A DNA stretch of 64,000 nucleotides, from the NCBI GenBank assembly GCA_034440635.1, contig JAOTON010002073.1, forward strand, positions 1,215,001 to 1,279,000, written 5' to 3'. Position numbers and translations under genes: made by a program. Each line of letters begins with the position of its first letter. Positions within the stretch are counted from its first letter, which is position 1. Shown here piece by piece: positions 50,327 to 61,385 of the stretch. Under the pieces are notes generated by a model that saw only the letters and a program-made list of their open reading frames with translations, did no database searches and was not told the DNA's origin. Source of the stretch: Lepas anatifera (Eukaryota; Arthropoda; Thecostraca; Lepadidae).

Positions 50327-53300
50327 GTGAGGACTGAATGTGAATGTTTACTATCCTGCCATGGTGTCGGAAGTGCTTGGCTCGAAATTTTGATATTGTT
50401 AGAGCGTGGAAATTATGTTATTTAAATATTTTGGGAACCCAAAAATTAAAAAATCGAATGTTGCATGTGTTTTTCACAATTGGCTCAGCCAGGGTGAAGA
50501 AATGACGATGATTTTTAGTGACATACAAACAAGCAAACATATATGGATAGAACATAAAGCCTTAATTTGCGCTCTTAATGAGTGTTTACCTGTTGACCAT
50601 CGTTTGAAATTTTTAAGACCTTCATTGAGAGATGCTAATTGCTCATGCAAGTTAGCACACAAATCAGCTGATTTTATTGTCGGCTGCATCTCAGAAGGTT
50701 TACAAGTAACATTGGCTCCCCACCTCCCATTCCGAGGCTAGTTTTGGTGTGTAATCCTGTTTGGACCACTCTCTCCAGAAGCATCAGTGCCCTTTTTAAT
50801 TCGCTCACCTACTCTCACTCTAGCTGTTGAATCATTCACCTCTTCCGAGTTCACCTCGCCCGTTGTCTGCTGGCAGACAGAGGCCGTGGACCTTCGGCGA
50901 ATGTTGGCGGTGGCCATCCAGGCGGCCGAGCGCGGGGGAGCCGAGGTCACTCAGGTCCGGAAGGACGCCGACCTCGCCGTCCAGTCCAAGGGGAAGACCC
51001 GCGAGGGTATCAACGACCCGCTTACCGACGGCGACATCCGCTCCCACTACCAGATGTACCACGGCATCAAGAATATGTTCCCAGGAGTGGTGGTGAGTGA
51101 GTCTGCGCGGTGAAAAATTGCATGCGATTCTGCGGCCAGTTTTATATGCAGGCAATGAAGACTTCGGTGAGCTAGGGCGGTCAAAACTGAGCAGAAACTG
51201 ATATAGATGTAGTGAGACTGACCTGAAGAGTTCGAGGACGATGCTGTCGATCGTTTTGGAATATTTTGTCAGAGCCATACAGCTGACCACGACATTCCTG
51301 GAAAATTGGCACTGGATAATATGCGGCAAATTGTTTCACAAAATCGATGTTATGTTCACATTTGTGCACTTTTTTCGGAAAGCTTGCATTTTAGACTTAA
51401 AATGAACAGGAGAGAGTTTACGGTACTTCTCTTGCGATGGGGAACGATTAAATTCGGTGGAATTGCCGCGAACAACATGAAATTTTAATTTACCTGTATG
51501 AAAATCGGGTGTCGAATTACTGGGTTTCAGAATTCTGTGTGTATTATTGCACAATCTGAATGTGATGCAGTGCGAATTCGAAAGAACCACTCCAATCGTA
51601 AGCGTGATTTGGCATATTCTCCAGTATTTTCTGTCACTTGCATTGTTCAATGATGGTCTGGAGGATCGTATTCACTTCCTTGTTAAATTATGTATAATTC
51701 CAACTTACTTGCATGCTGTATGTAACGTGGAGCGCTGGTTTTACTCCTTGTTGTGCAAAAGTTTGGAATGGTACTGGACTGAGAGCTGATTTCAGTTGTG
51801 AGTTCCATTGCATTGAGATCTCAACCCTGGTGCGAAGCGAGACTGGGACATTCACGAACACCGTGTCACCTTTTCGTTGAAACGCTGCAGGTGATCTCTG
51901 AGGAGAAGAATCGGCCCAAAGACGCACACCCGGACATCCTCCCCATCAACGACCACAACAGCGAGGTGCAGGCGCTTGCTCTGGAGGGTCTGGACGAGCC
52001 GGTGCCTATAGAGGACATCACCGTCTGGATCGACCCGCTGGACGCCACCAAGGAGTACACTGGTGAGGCCCCAGACGGCGATGACTCGTTGTAGTCCTTT
52101 TGTGTGTCTTATCACGGCGAGGTTTGAAGTTTTTTTGGTTGACGTGGTTGGAGAGTCCACGGGGCAGGTGTGGGGAGGCTTATCTCTCATAGACGGAAAA
52201 ATGTGGAGTGTAGCGTATTATTATTTCAGATTAGCTGTATTTTGGGCACTTCACCGGTGTTGTGGTTTTCTGTCTGTCCGGCCTGATAATTGGTACCTAA
52301 AATTTGAATCAGATTTTGAAATTGCGTAGTTAAATTTTTGGTGAAATGTTAACGTTTTTAGCTTTTCCTTTTCATGTCAGGCACTCAAAACTCGGTTGTT
52401 TTGAATATCTTCTGCAGGCTATTTTAAAAAACGTAACTAAATTATCCATTTTTAGAAGGTCAAAATACGATTTCTTTGTGGCGGACAGAACATAATCCCA
52501 GGAAAGGTTGGTCAATGTATATACTTACAAATAGCAGAAGGAATGCTTTAGTTAGCTGAAACCAATGAATATCATGTTAGCCAGATTAAATTCGTTGATC
52601 AAAGTTTTGAGTCTGATGTGTGACACCATTTTGGCCATTATCCCAAAATGATATTCCCGGATAGCCACGTTCTGCGGCTTCTGGTGTGCCCGGGGTAAGT
52701 GTAAGTAAGTAAGTAAGACCAGCCGACCGCACGTCCGCAGAGAACAAGCTGCAGTACGTGACGACCATGGTGTGTGTGGCGGTGCGGGGCGTGCCCGTCA
52801 TCGGGGTGGTGCACCAGCCGTTCAAGGACACCGGCGTCACCTACTGGGCCTGGACCGGCCACGGACACTCGGCGTCGCTGGAGGTGGTGCCGCCTCCCAG
52901 CAAGCTGCCCGATCCGCTCAAGGTAACGCCGTCCGCACGCTGTTTCTGTGGGGGCGCGTGCTTGCTGGGAAATACGGAACCGTTAAGTCGTGATCCGATG
53001 TCGGCTTTGAAAGCGGCTTAGTTGGCATGGAAGAAGATGTTTAGTAGTTTTTTGTGAATACTTTTGCATAGCTTCCATACGTCGGATTTGGGGAACTTTA
53101 CACCGCGTTAAACACTGTCTTACAGCCAGAGCAGCGGTTGACTGCTTTGATTCTTAATTGTAGGCTGTAATTGTCGAATCTGTCGAAATGTTTTGACACC
53201 ATCACGATAATCATCATGTTTGTAGTTGAGGGGCATGTCGACTTTCTAGGTCATATGGCACACATTCTATGAGACTAGTGCCATGATAAACATGCTGATG

Positions 53301-54827
53301 TGTGATGGCTTTGACCATCGGAGGTAGCTATTTATATTTTAATATTTAATATCAGGCCGTTTTTAATGCCCGATCGCATTTCTAGCGCTGACCTTGTTAT
53401 CGTTTCTTCCTGCTTTTCATTCTCTTCTGCTGGTCTGTAATGGTATTGGGTAATTTATTTTTGCGCACCAAGCATCTAGGCAGGCCTGTGATGTTTATTC
53501 TCTGCACACATCCACGTGTTGATGTATTATTTCAGCTGTTAGTGGGCTACCGGCCTATGATGTTAGCACAATAGACAGATCAACAGATACGGCATATTTA
53601 CAGCCGACCCATTCTGTTTGTTGCCGTTGTGGCTGTGTGGACTGCCTCTGTGCTTCTACAAACAAACACTGACTACGGGTCACGGTGCACTGGCAGTAAA
53701 GGGCGAAATAGTTTTCACCGTTGCATTTAATTTCGACGCTCGTGATCATTAACACCGTGAAGCGGTGTGGAACTTTACTGGGTTTCCAACAGCAGTCCGA
53801 TGCTGGCACCATTCTAAGGTTCCGGGTGAAAATCGTGTGTGTACGCTTTGGTAATCTGTGGCGACTCGGTACCGTTCCTGCGTTTCCTGCGCGAGGTTCC
53901 GGTACTGGTGTCCCATCTGGGCGAGGCAGGGAGACAGTGCTGGGCGACCAGGGTGGGATAGTTAGTTACCCTGGCGTGTTTTCTGGCAGGTTCTGGTGTC
54001 GATGTCCCACGCCGGCGAGACGGAGGCCTACGCCCGGAAGGCGTTCGGAAATGTCGAAATGGTGCCGGCGGCCGGGGGCAGGTCAGCGGACGTCACTGAG
54101 GGGTTGGGGATTATAAATGACTAACTGAGGGATTAGGGGGATGATGGTCTGCGGGCGTCACTGAGGGGTTGGGGACGATAGAGGGCTAGACTGAGGGGTT
54201 TGATGGATGGTGCTGGCGGAGGGATACGGGTTAATCACCAGGCGGGAGAAGTACGCTAGAGGGACCGGGAACTGCGCTGGTGCTGTTTCGACGAACTCCT
54301 TTAAAAGAATGGGTTTTGGTGGGATGCAATGCTGTCTGTGGTCTTAGATAAAAACACAGTTTGCAAAAAAGCATAAAAAACTTCAGCGGGACCTGATGTC
54401 CCTCTGATCGTCCTCACACCGGTCATTGGACAAGTGGCGTCATTCAGCATCGTTAAGCACGTAAATATGTTAGAATCTCATTGGTTCATATGTTCTTCTC
54501 AAGCTTCGCCCTTATGTTCCCCGTGACCATCTGTGACCGTGCTGTGCACCGCCGCCGCCCCCAGGCTACAAGACCCTGGCGAAGCTGTGGGGGCTGGGCG
54601 ACGTGTACGTCCACACCACCCTGATCAAGAAGTGGGACACGTGTGCGCCGGACGCCCTGCTGAGGGCCACCGGCGGCCGAATGTCCACCCTGCGCGGCGA
54701 GGAGATCAGCTACGCCGGCACCGAGCAGGACAAGCGGGAGAAGATCGAGCACGGCATACTGGCCACCTCGGTCAAATTCCACGGCCAGCTGCTGGCTGAC
54801 GTGGCACGCATCGAAAACCGGACTTAG
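50171..54827 (+). CDS. BPNT2: Golgi PAP phosphatase BPNT2/IMPAD1, six coding exons (about 359 aa)
   Basis: Whole coding span; exons are listed separately. BPNT2 (gPAPP) is a type II Golgi membrane enzyme of the inositol monophosphatase superfamily. It hydrolyses 3'-phosphoadenosine 5'-phosphate, the by-product of sulfotransferases, to AMP and phosphate; loss impairs glycosaminoglycan sulfation (family knowledge). Seen: an N-terminal signal-anchor at residues 14-31 (MMSLLASCAIIIIYYLAT), a DLRRMLAVAIQAAERGG start of the fold, DPLTDGD about 99-105, the metal-binding SEE near 127-129, the signature WIDPLDATKEYT at 170-181, and KKWDTCAPDALLRATGG at 294-310 with the second-motif Asp297. Length matches the vertebrate enzyme. 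Phases fit at four of the five introns; exon 5 ends with one base too many for exon 6. Introns 1-5 show no other genes. Confidence 0.93.
50877..51092 (+). CDS. BPNT2: BPNT2 exon 2
   Basis: Acceptor GTCTGCTGGCAG, donor GTGAGT, 216 bp, phase 0. It encodes TEAVDLRRMLAVAIQAAERG through QSKGKTREGINDPLTDGDIR to NMFPGVV. SKGKTREG is near-invariant in the family. Confidence 0.93.
51891..52062 (+). CDS. BPNT2: BPNT2 exon 3 (IDPLDAT signature)
   Basis: Acceptor GAAACGCTGCAG, donor GTGAGG, 172 bp, ending one base into a Glu codon. It encodes VISEEKNRPKDAHPDILPIN through ITVWIDPLDATKEYT. D172 and D175 are the metal-binding pair of the superfamily signature. Confidence 0.95.
52694..52715 (+). repeat. Short (GTAA)n run next to the BPNT2 exon 4 acceptor
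   Basis: GTAAGTGTAAGTAAGTAAGT lies 25-45 nt upstream of the exon 4 acceptor. Each step spells a consensus 5' splice site core. Confidence 0.85.
52741..52922 (+). CDS. BPNT2: BPNT2 exon 4
   Basis: Acceptor CGCACGTCCGCAG, donor GTAACG, 182 bp; it completes the split Glu codon and ends in phase 0. It encodes ENKLQYVTTMVCVAVRGVPV, IGVVHQPF and TYWAWTGHG, matching the family's YVTTMVCVAV core. Confidence 0.93.
53990..54081 (+). CDS. BPNT2: BPNT2 exon 5, with an apparent 1-nt excess
   Basis: Acceptor TGTTTTCTGGCAG and donor GTCAGC give 92 bp encoding VLVSMSHAGETEAYARKAFG and NVEMVPAAGG plus two bases. The next exon needs only one leading base to read GYKTLAKLWG. The mismatch sits in a run of five G at 54073-54077. 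One fewer G would restore the phase and give the family-like Ala-Gly before Tyr-Lys. It may be an assembly or allelic error, or a non-standard GC donor. Confidence 0.85.
54565..54827 (+). CDS. BPNT2: BPNT2 terminal exon 6
   Basis: Acceptor CGCCGCCCCCAG. The conserved frame reads GYKTLAKLWGLGDVYVHTTL, IKKWDTCAPDALLRATGG, MSTLRGEEISYAGTEQDKRE and ends ARIENRT, TAG. The overlapping open frame from 54533 to 54799 is the wrong register. Confidence 0.93.
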
Positions 54828-55147
54828 CTGGTGAAATGGCGCGAAACGGTGGCGCGCATTAGTGGATACAGGTGAGGCTGCGGCATTAGGGAGGATTACC
54901 GCCCTGCAGCTCAGTTCTAGGCTGATTTTCCAACGAACAGATGGCAATGACTGAGTTCGGTAACCGATGTAAATTAATCAAATAACTGCAGTGCTACACT
55001 TCTGACGAATCAAGGGCTTTAGAATTGAACTCGAAAATGAGTTTTTTTCTGAAAAGAAAATGTGAACCATGTTAACACACTAGTTGACGTCCTGGAATGA
55101 ATGACTGTGTGTATGCTGCGTTCTATAGCTGTTGACAGTGCGTAAGA

Positions 55148-55239
<92 letters not shown>

Positions 55240-57127
55240 CGCGCGAATGCCGTTTGGCGGGATGTAAGAGGGTGTGTACATTACTTGCGATGGCATTCGG
55301 TATTGTGCATGATCGTGTGGCTGCGATGCCATCTGTCGGCGGTACGTTTGACGACAGACGTAACAGATAACCACTTTGGAGTGTCTCAACCCAACAAAAC
55401 TGATTCATGTGCAGGGTATTTATGTCATCAATTCAGGTCACAGGAGGTAGGCGGACCCGACATTTTACTTGGTGGATTTTGATAGCGCCGTTTCGAGAGG
55501 ACTCTGAACAGGACATGTTCAGGTGCCAGCGGCACCGTCGAAGACGTGGTGGATTGTTGTCTGAATAGTGCAGATGTGTCGCCACGATGCGTGTATACGT
55601 CACTGGTCCATCGCTGTGTGGGGACCCGGCGGTGAGGTTACTCTGCCGAATCAGGGAGGAGGAATCTCATCGGTGTGGCACGTGAAAGGTATGATACATC
55701 GGCATAACGAAGCGGCAAATATCGATCCGTCGCGTTTCGTGTGAGACAATCATGATTCAGTGGTCGTTTTTAAAGTAGATCACCATAATTGTTGACGTCA
55801 GATCGTGATCATGTTACGCAAGTTAAGCCTAGCTCTGACTAGTTTGGATATAAAAATGAAGTTTATATTATGGCAAAAAAAACTCTTTACTAGCTCTGAC
55901 TACGTTATTATTATTATTTTGAAGAGCACAGGCTGGCCGGAGAACATTGACGTGACGGTTGCATCTTACATATTTTGTTTGTAAAAAATACGAGTGAGGT
56001 GAGATGTTGATAGGTTTGGTTTAACAATTCTGCTGTTGGTTGGCATTGTTTTGTAACAGGTACTAGGCTCTCCCCGAGCTTTGCAGCTGTTGAGTATTTT
56101 TTTAGACGGAATAACTGCAGTGCTGGGGTTGGTTCGAGACAGGCGGCGTAACTCCATTCTTCCAAGAGACAGTGACTGGGAATGACCGTGACGCATGGAG
56201 AGGCCAGGGCCATTACGCTTTGCAGGCCCCGGGGCGCCTATTTAATGTAGTCCAAGTGCTGTCGGGAGGTGTTTGTAATATTTTAGGTGGATTACGATTA
56301 TGTGAACCACTGCGATTCTGTGTAGAGGTGCCTGACTTAATCAAGTAGCGTTGTTTGTCAATGCTGGACCCTGCCTTTCAGCTGGCCAATGGCATTGTGT
56401 TCCTTAGGGCCAATTTTACTTGTCGGTTGATTGGAAAAGAATATGCGTGAGCCGTTGATCAGGAGGATGACATTTTAGCGGAACAGGAGCATTGTCAGCA
56501 AACATGGATTCTGTCGGCTCCATGACCGACGTTTGTGAGCTGAATGTTCTAACCTCGCCTCTTGTTGTCTCCATCCAGGCGCGTGATATTTTTGACGAGT
56601 GTCATGGGAGTCTTTCTTTTATCTCTCCAGTGATAAATGAATTTGATTTAGTTTCTGTGGGGAAGGATGCAATAGGTGTCACAAAATACCGAGCACCGAT
56701 GACGGTGCGATGGTTTACGGTGAGTGTGACACTCTTGCCCACATTTCTTTTGCTGTTAAAACACTTGACAGGAAAACGCTCGACTGCTGATTTTCAGGTC
56801 CGATGAATAAAGGATGTCGTTGGTAAGACACGGAATCTAGTCTCGAGTCCAAAATGATCAGGTTTAAATATTGAAAAGACAACACGCAGTTAAAAATCAG
56901 AAAATTGTTAATGCCCAAGTTAAACACACCATCATCAAATACGGAATCGTGCTAGTACTTTGCAATATTCGTAATCAAAGACGAAAGAGAGCATTAACTG
57001 CCGAAATAAGGAAACACCGAAATCTCCGACTAAAAACTCGGGACCAAGGACTAGAAGGTTAAGATGGGAGTGCTAACACCGGCCATTGAAGGCTGTTACC
57101 AGCTTTTAACCATGACTGGCATGAACC
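54828..57127. other. Intergenic downstream of BPNT2; TA microsatellite
   Basis: Contains the BPNT2 3' UTR and a (TA)n tract at about 55151-55238. Open frames at 55914-56213 and 56492-56806 have no known motif. Confidence 0.45.
55151..55238. repeat. (TA)n microsatellite
   Basis: About 88 bp of pure TA repeats. Confidence 0.95.
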
Positions 57128-57373
57128 CATAGGCGGATCCAGGTGGAAAATGGCGGCACTTGCCTCCCCCTTCCACTGATTGACCTTCGACCCACGGAAG
57201 TGGTTGCCGCGCCCCCTCACATGCTTCGACCCCCACCAGGATAGGAGTATTGGCGCGCCATGATAGGATGTAGCGCCCACCTAACGGGTCTTGACATCCA
57301 AAAGTGGCGCCCCCTGGTTCCAATGGCACTCATTGACATGTCCCTCCGATCGACAATCCTGAACCCGCCTCTG
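57128..57373 (+). mobile_element. CATAGGCGGATCCAGG-family MITE
   Basis: Starts CATAGGCGGATCCAGG and ends in a decayed right terminus (CCTGAACCCGCCTCTG). Interior text GCGCCCCCTC and ACATCCAAAAGTGGCGCCCC aligns with other copies. Confidence 0.75.
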
Positions 57374-58008
57374 TATAACCCTGGCATTTAGCCGCCACGG
57401 CAGGAATTATCGTCCTTGTCTTTTATAAACCTTTAAAGGGAAGGTGGCACCTTTATAACGCGGTTTTAACTGAGGTAGCCAAATTGTAGAGCAAGTCGGA
57501 AAACCCGGTACTCAATATATCATTTGTCTTGGAACTCGATATTTCCGTAGAAAAAAGCTAAAACCTACTTACACTTAGTGTAATCAGGCGTACTTTTACC
57601 CGAAAATAATGAGACCACTCATGATTTCTCTAAAAATGTACAATAAGCTCAATATTTTTATTTTTAACACGCGCATTGACGGGGGTCTGAGCCACCTTCG
57701 CTTTGATGGGGGAACCCGCCCCCACCCCTAAGATCTCGAGAACCACGGTAGGTAGCGAAAAACGGTAAACGGCGTTGGGTAGCCCATCCACTTCTCCATC
57801 GAAAATATCTGGACCATTTTTTTAGGTCACATTTAAGGTCACGAGAGGTCAAAACATGCCATCATAGGGATAACATGTAAATTATGGTTTTCGGCCATTA
57901 CATCTGAACAAGTAAAGATAGAGCAAAACCACTTGAACTGTATGAATCCTCGCAGCAAGCCAAATCGAATGATATATAATTTGACCTTGCTAGGTCAAAT
58001 CAAGGATT

Positions 58009-58031
58009 TGACCTGACCTGAGGTCAGGTCA
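58009..58031. repeat. 23-bp palindrome of AGGTCA half-sites
   Basis: TGACCTGACCT, a central G, then AGGTCAGGTCA. Nuclear-receptor half-sites stand in everted and overlapping direct arrangement. It is set inside a wider inverted repeat (TATAATTTGACC on the left, GGTCAAATTATA on the right). Confidence 0.9.
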
Positions 58032-58414
58032 TGGTCAAATTATATAAAATGCATATCATTAGAACTGCAAAGACAAGGCGAGTCTAATGCAGCTAAAATA
58101 AACGCTCTATCATCATCCGTTACTGAGTTATTCAGTAAAAACCATTTTCCCATGTATTTCCAATGGAGAGGTCATGCCTCGTACCTGACCTCGGGTCATC
58201 GATATAAAAAATACCGCAACAAATTTTAGAGAACTCGGTGGGCCCATTACGTGATGAGTTTCAATCGGATAAGTTCACCCTGCTCTGACTTAGGCTACCT
58301 TAGACTTTTTTTAGGTCAGTTCACTTGACCTGTACTGGTGACCTGACCTGAGATGACCTAACTTCAAAATTTTCACAGAAGTTGTAAAAATGATGAGGGA
58401 AAAGGTATCAAAGT

Positions 58415-58438
58415 ACGGCGGCGCGTACGCGCCGCCGT
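58415..58438. repeat. 24-bp perfect GC-rich palindrome
   Basis: ACGGCGGCGCGT followed immediately by its exact reverse complement. It lies near the right end of the 837-bp element. Confidence 0.95.
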
Positions 58439-58567
58439 TTTTCTGCTCCCTCCGAAAAACCCGAGGGGGCGGGGACCCGCTCCCCGTCAATGCGCGTGTT
58501 ATAATACTCCTCTACAAAAAGAAATAAACATATGTCTGTGGATGATGTCATGATCTGGCAACCAATA

Positions 58568-58860
58568 CAGTGACGGATCCAAGGGGGGCCAGGGGCCCGG
58601 GCCCCCTTAGCTCCGAAGCGCCTCAGCATAGCTTAGCTCATATCGGGCGCCGAAGGCGCCCGATATAAGCGGCGCGCCTGTACCCATTTCGTGCGCCAAG
58701 GTGGTAGATACCACTTATTTCACTTGAATTAACACATAGTCCTTAAAACCATGGCAAAGCACCCCTGCCCAAACACTAGACGCCTTTACTGGTCTTTTGC
58801 GCCCCAGTGAAATGTTGAAGATGAAATTTAGAAAGCTAACAAAAGCGCCCCGGCAAAGAA
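58568..58860 (+). mobile_element. hAT-like terminus and hairpin before the minisatellite
   Basis: CAGTGACGGATCCAAGGGGG at 58568 is a hAT-type end like that at 63563. A perfect hairpin follows at 58640-58666 (ATATCGGGCGCC, loop GAA, GGCGCCCGATAT). The stem sequence GGCGCC is the core of the adjoining minisatellite. Confidence 0.55.
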
Positions 58861-61380
58861 AAGGCGTCACTAGATAGCAGGATTGCGCCATGGGGAACTA
58901 ATGCACCCCTGAGTAGCCTAGGGCGCCCCCTGGATGAAGCGCCCTGGTAGCCTAGGGCGCCCCCTGGTGAAGCGCCCTACGGATATCATATGCGCCCTTG
59001 GCTAGGAAAGGCGCCCCTGGGCAGCAAAGGCAAATCTTGGTAACATAGGTGCCCTGGATAGCATAAGCGCCCCTTAGATAGAAGTAGGCGCTTTAGGAAA
59101 ATAAAATGCTCACCTTGGGTAGAAAAAGGCGCCCTTTGATAGCCTAGGCGCCCACTGGAAAAGCGCCCTACGGATGTCATATGCACCCTTGGATAGCAAA
59201 GGCACCCCTGGACAGCAAAGACAACCCTGGATAACACAAGTGCTGTGGACAGAAAAGGCGCCCCTGGGTAGCAAAGGCGCCCCTAGGAAGGCAAACCTTC
59301 GATAGAAAAGCCGCCTTTGGATAGCCTAGGCGCACCCTGGATGAAGTGCCCTACGGACACAATATGCGCCCTTGGCTAGGAAAGGCGCCCTGGGCAGCAA
59401 AGGCAAATCTTGGTAACATAGGTGCCCTGGACAGCATAAGCGCCCCTTAGATAGAAATATGCGCTTTAGGAAAATAAAATGTTTACCTTGGGTAGAAAAA
59501 GGCGCCCTTTGATAGCCTAGGCGCCCACTGGAAAAAGCGCCCTACGGATGTCATATGCACCCTTGGATAGCAAAGGCGCCCCTGGACAGCAAAGACAACC
59601 CTGGATAACACAAGTGCTGTGGACAGCAAAGGCGCCCCTGGGTAGCAAAGGCGCCCCTAGGAAGGCAAACCTTCGATAGAAAAGCCGCCTTTGGATAGCC
59701 TAGGCGCCCCCTGGATGAAGTGCCCTACGGATACAATATGCGCCCTTGGCTAGGAAAGGCGCCCCTGGGCAGCAAAGTTAACCCTTCTTGAAATAGATTA
59801 TCTGGACAGCATAGGCGGCCATGGATAAACTAGGCGCCTGAAGAAGAAAACAAGCGCCTCACCTGAGAGTACAGGCGCCCCCAGGATATCATAGGTGTCC
59901 CTTTCCATCTTCAGCTGCCCTACTGTGTATGGTTTGGCACACCTGTCCGACAGTCGCCCGCTCTGTTACAGGGCTCGAGCGCTCAATTTGAGCATGGACT
60001 GCCTTTAACCACATTTCATTAACCTATAACTGAGGGCTTAGTGCTCCATCGCTGCAACCGGGTGCCTTTTTCAGTATGTGCGCCTCACTTTCGAGAACGT
60101 TGCCCTCACCAACCAGCAGTCCTCCCCGTTCAGCAGATGAGCGCCTCTTTCTGATAATTAGGCACTTTATTTCAGTGTTCGAGCGCCTTATTTCAGAATT
60201 GTTATTCTCCATCTATTTTGGGCTCCTCCTGGATTGCAGAGGCGCCCGCTCAAGTGCAAAGGCGCCCCTGGATAGAAAAGTGCGCCCCATGTTTGCAAAG
60301 GCGCTCCAAGATAGCATATGCGCCCCTTAGATGGAAATAGGCAATCCAGGAAAGTAAAATGCTCCCTTTGGGTAGCAAAGGTGCCCCTTAACAGCGAAGG
60401 CAGCCCTAGATAACAAAGTTTCTCTGGACTGCATAGGTGCCCTTGGATAAACTGGTGCCCGGAAGAGACAAATAGCGCCTTACCGGAGACAAAAAGCACC
60501 CCAGGATAACGTAGGGGCATGTATTTCAATCATGTCTGTGATTGAAAAATACACCTAGAGAGCATATGCGCCCCTGGATAGAAAGACACCCCTGGGCAGT
60601 AACGGCGCCCCTGGAAAGCAATAGTGCGCCCCTGTGGGAGAAAAAGCCGCCTCCTGAATAACCTAGGCACCGCCCCCGAAATATCAGATGCCCGTGGATA
60701 GAACAGACTGCCTTGAATAAAACAGAGGCCCTGGATAGCAAAGGCGCCCTTTGATAGCATGAGCGTTCCTTAGCAACAATATGGGCGCTACATGAGCTCA
60801 AGGTTCACGCGCACCTAAGCCCAATAATAGAGCAATCAATCGATGCCAAAGCACTCCTTAAAGCATGGGCGCCAAACTTCCTAAGAAGTAAAGGCGCCTC
60901 TGGGTAGCAAAGGCGACCCTCGACAGTAGTGTAGGTATTCCTGAATAACAGCAGCGTCCCTTGATAAGAATAGCCCAAGATGGCACAGGTACCCTGCTGA
61001 TAGGAAAAGCGCCCCTGAATATCAGAGGCACCCTCTGAATGAGGTGCCCATGGAGAGCATAAGGGCGCCCTATGTATAGCAAATTGCCGCCCCTGGATAG
61101 CCTAAGCGCCCCTTGCATAGGGTAGGCGCCACTGGGTAGTATAGGTTACCTTGAATAAAAATACGCCCCTCAATACCAAGGTGAACCTGGATAAGAAAAA
61201 GCCCCCTTGGGCACTGGGTATCAAAGGCACCCCCAGAACAGCAAAGATGCCCCTGGATAGCTAGGTCGCGTCCATTGGGGAGCGAAGGCGCCCCTAGGTG
61301 GCACAGGTGCCTCATCGAAGCAAAGGCCCCTCCAGAGAGCATAGGTGTCCCTGATGAGCACAGTTACTCCTGGACAGCCC
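58860..61380. repeat. GCGCCCC-type minisatellite, about 2.5 kb
   Basis: Over 100 short units of about 18-22 bp built around GGCGCCCCTGGATAGCAAA, with many variants. Variation increases towards 61380, where units become irregular. Frames through the array on the minus strand give Gly/Leu/Ser-rich repeats without conserved register; not coding. Confidence 0.95.
58949..59777. repeat. 374-bp higher-order repeat, two copies plus a partial third
   Basis: The landmark TGCGCCCTTGGCTAGG occurs at 58991, 59365 and 59739, exactly 374 bp apart. The intervening variant units appear in the same order in both copies (AAATCTTGGTAACATAGG, AAATAAAATG, GACAACCCTGGATAACACA). Differences between copies are few, so the block duplication is recent compared with unit divergence. 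Confidence 0.95.
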
Positions 61381-61385
61381 CTAAA

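Larger units (their letters stand above)
57665..58501. mobile_element. 837-bp element with perfect 20-bp terminal inverted repeats
   Basis: The left end is TAACACGCGCATTGACGGGG and the right end is its exact inverse. Subterminal GC-rich blocks (GGGGGAACCCGCCCCC on the left, GGGGGCGGGGACCCGC on the right) are also related. The interior is AGGTCA-rich, carries a 23-bp palindrome at 58009-58031 and a 24-bp perfect palindrome at 58415-58438, and is homologous in inverse orientation to 61800-62400. No target duplication is clear; TTAA on the left against TTAT on the right is a weak option. No transposase frame. Confidence 0.75.

Noticed and set aside
51798..52094. 98-codon frame taken as a separate gene
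   Set aside because: It is BPNT2 exon 3 with read-through into both introns.
54533..54799. 88-codon Arg/His-rich frame over the last BPNT2 exon
   Set aside because: Wrong register of a well conserved exon; arises from GC-rich third positions.
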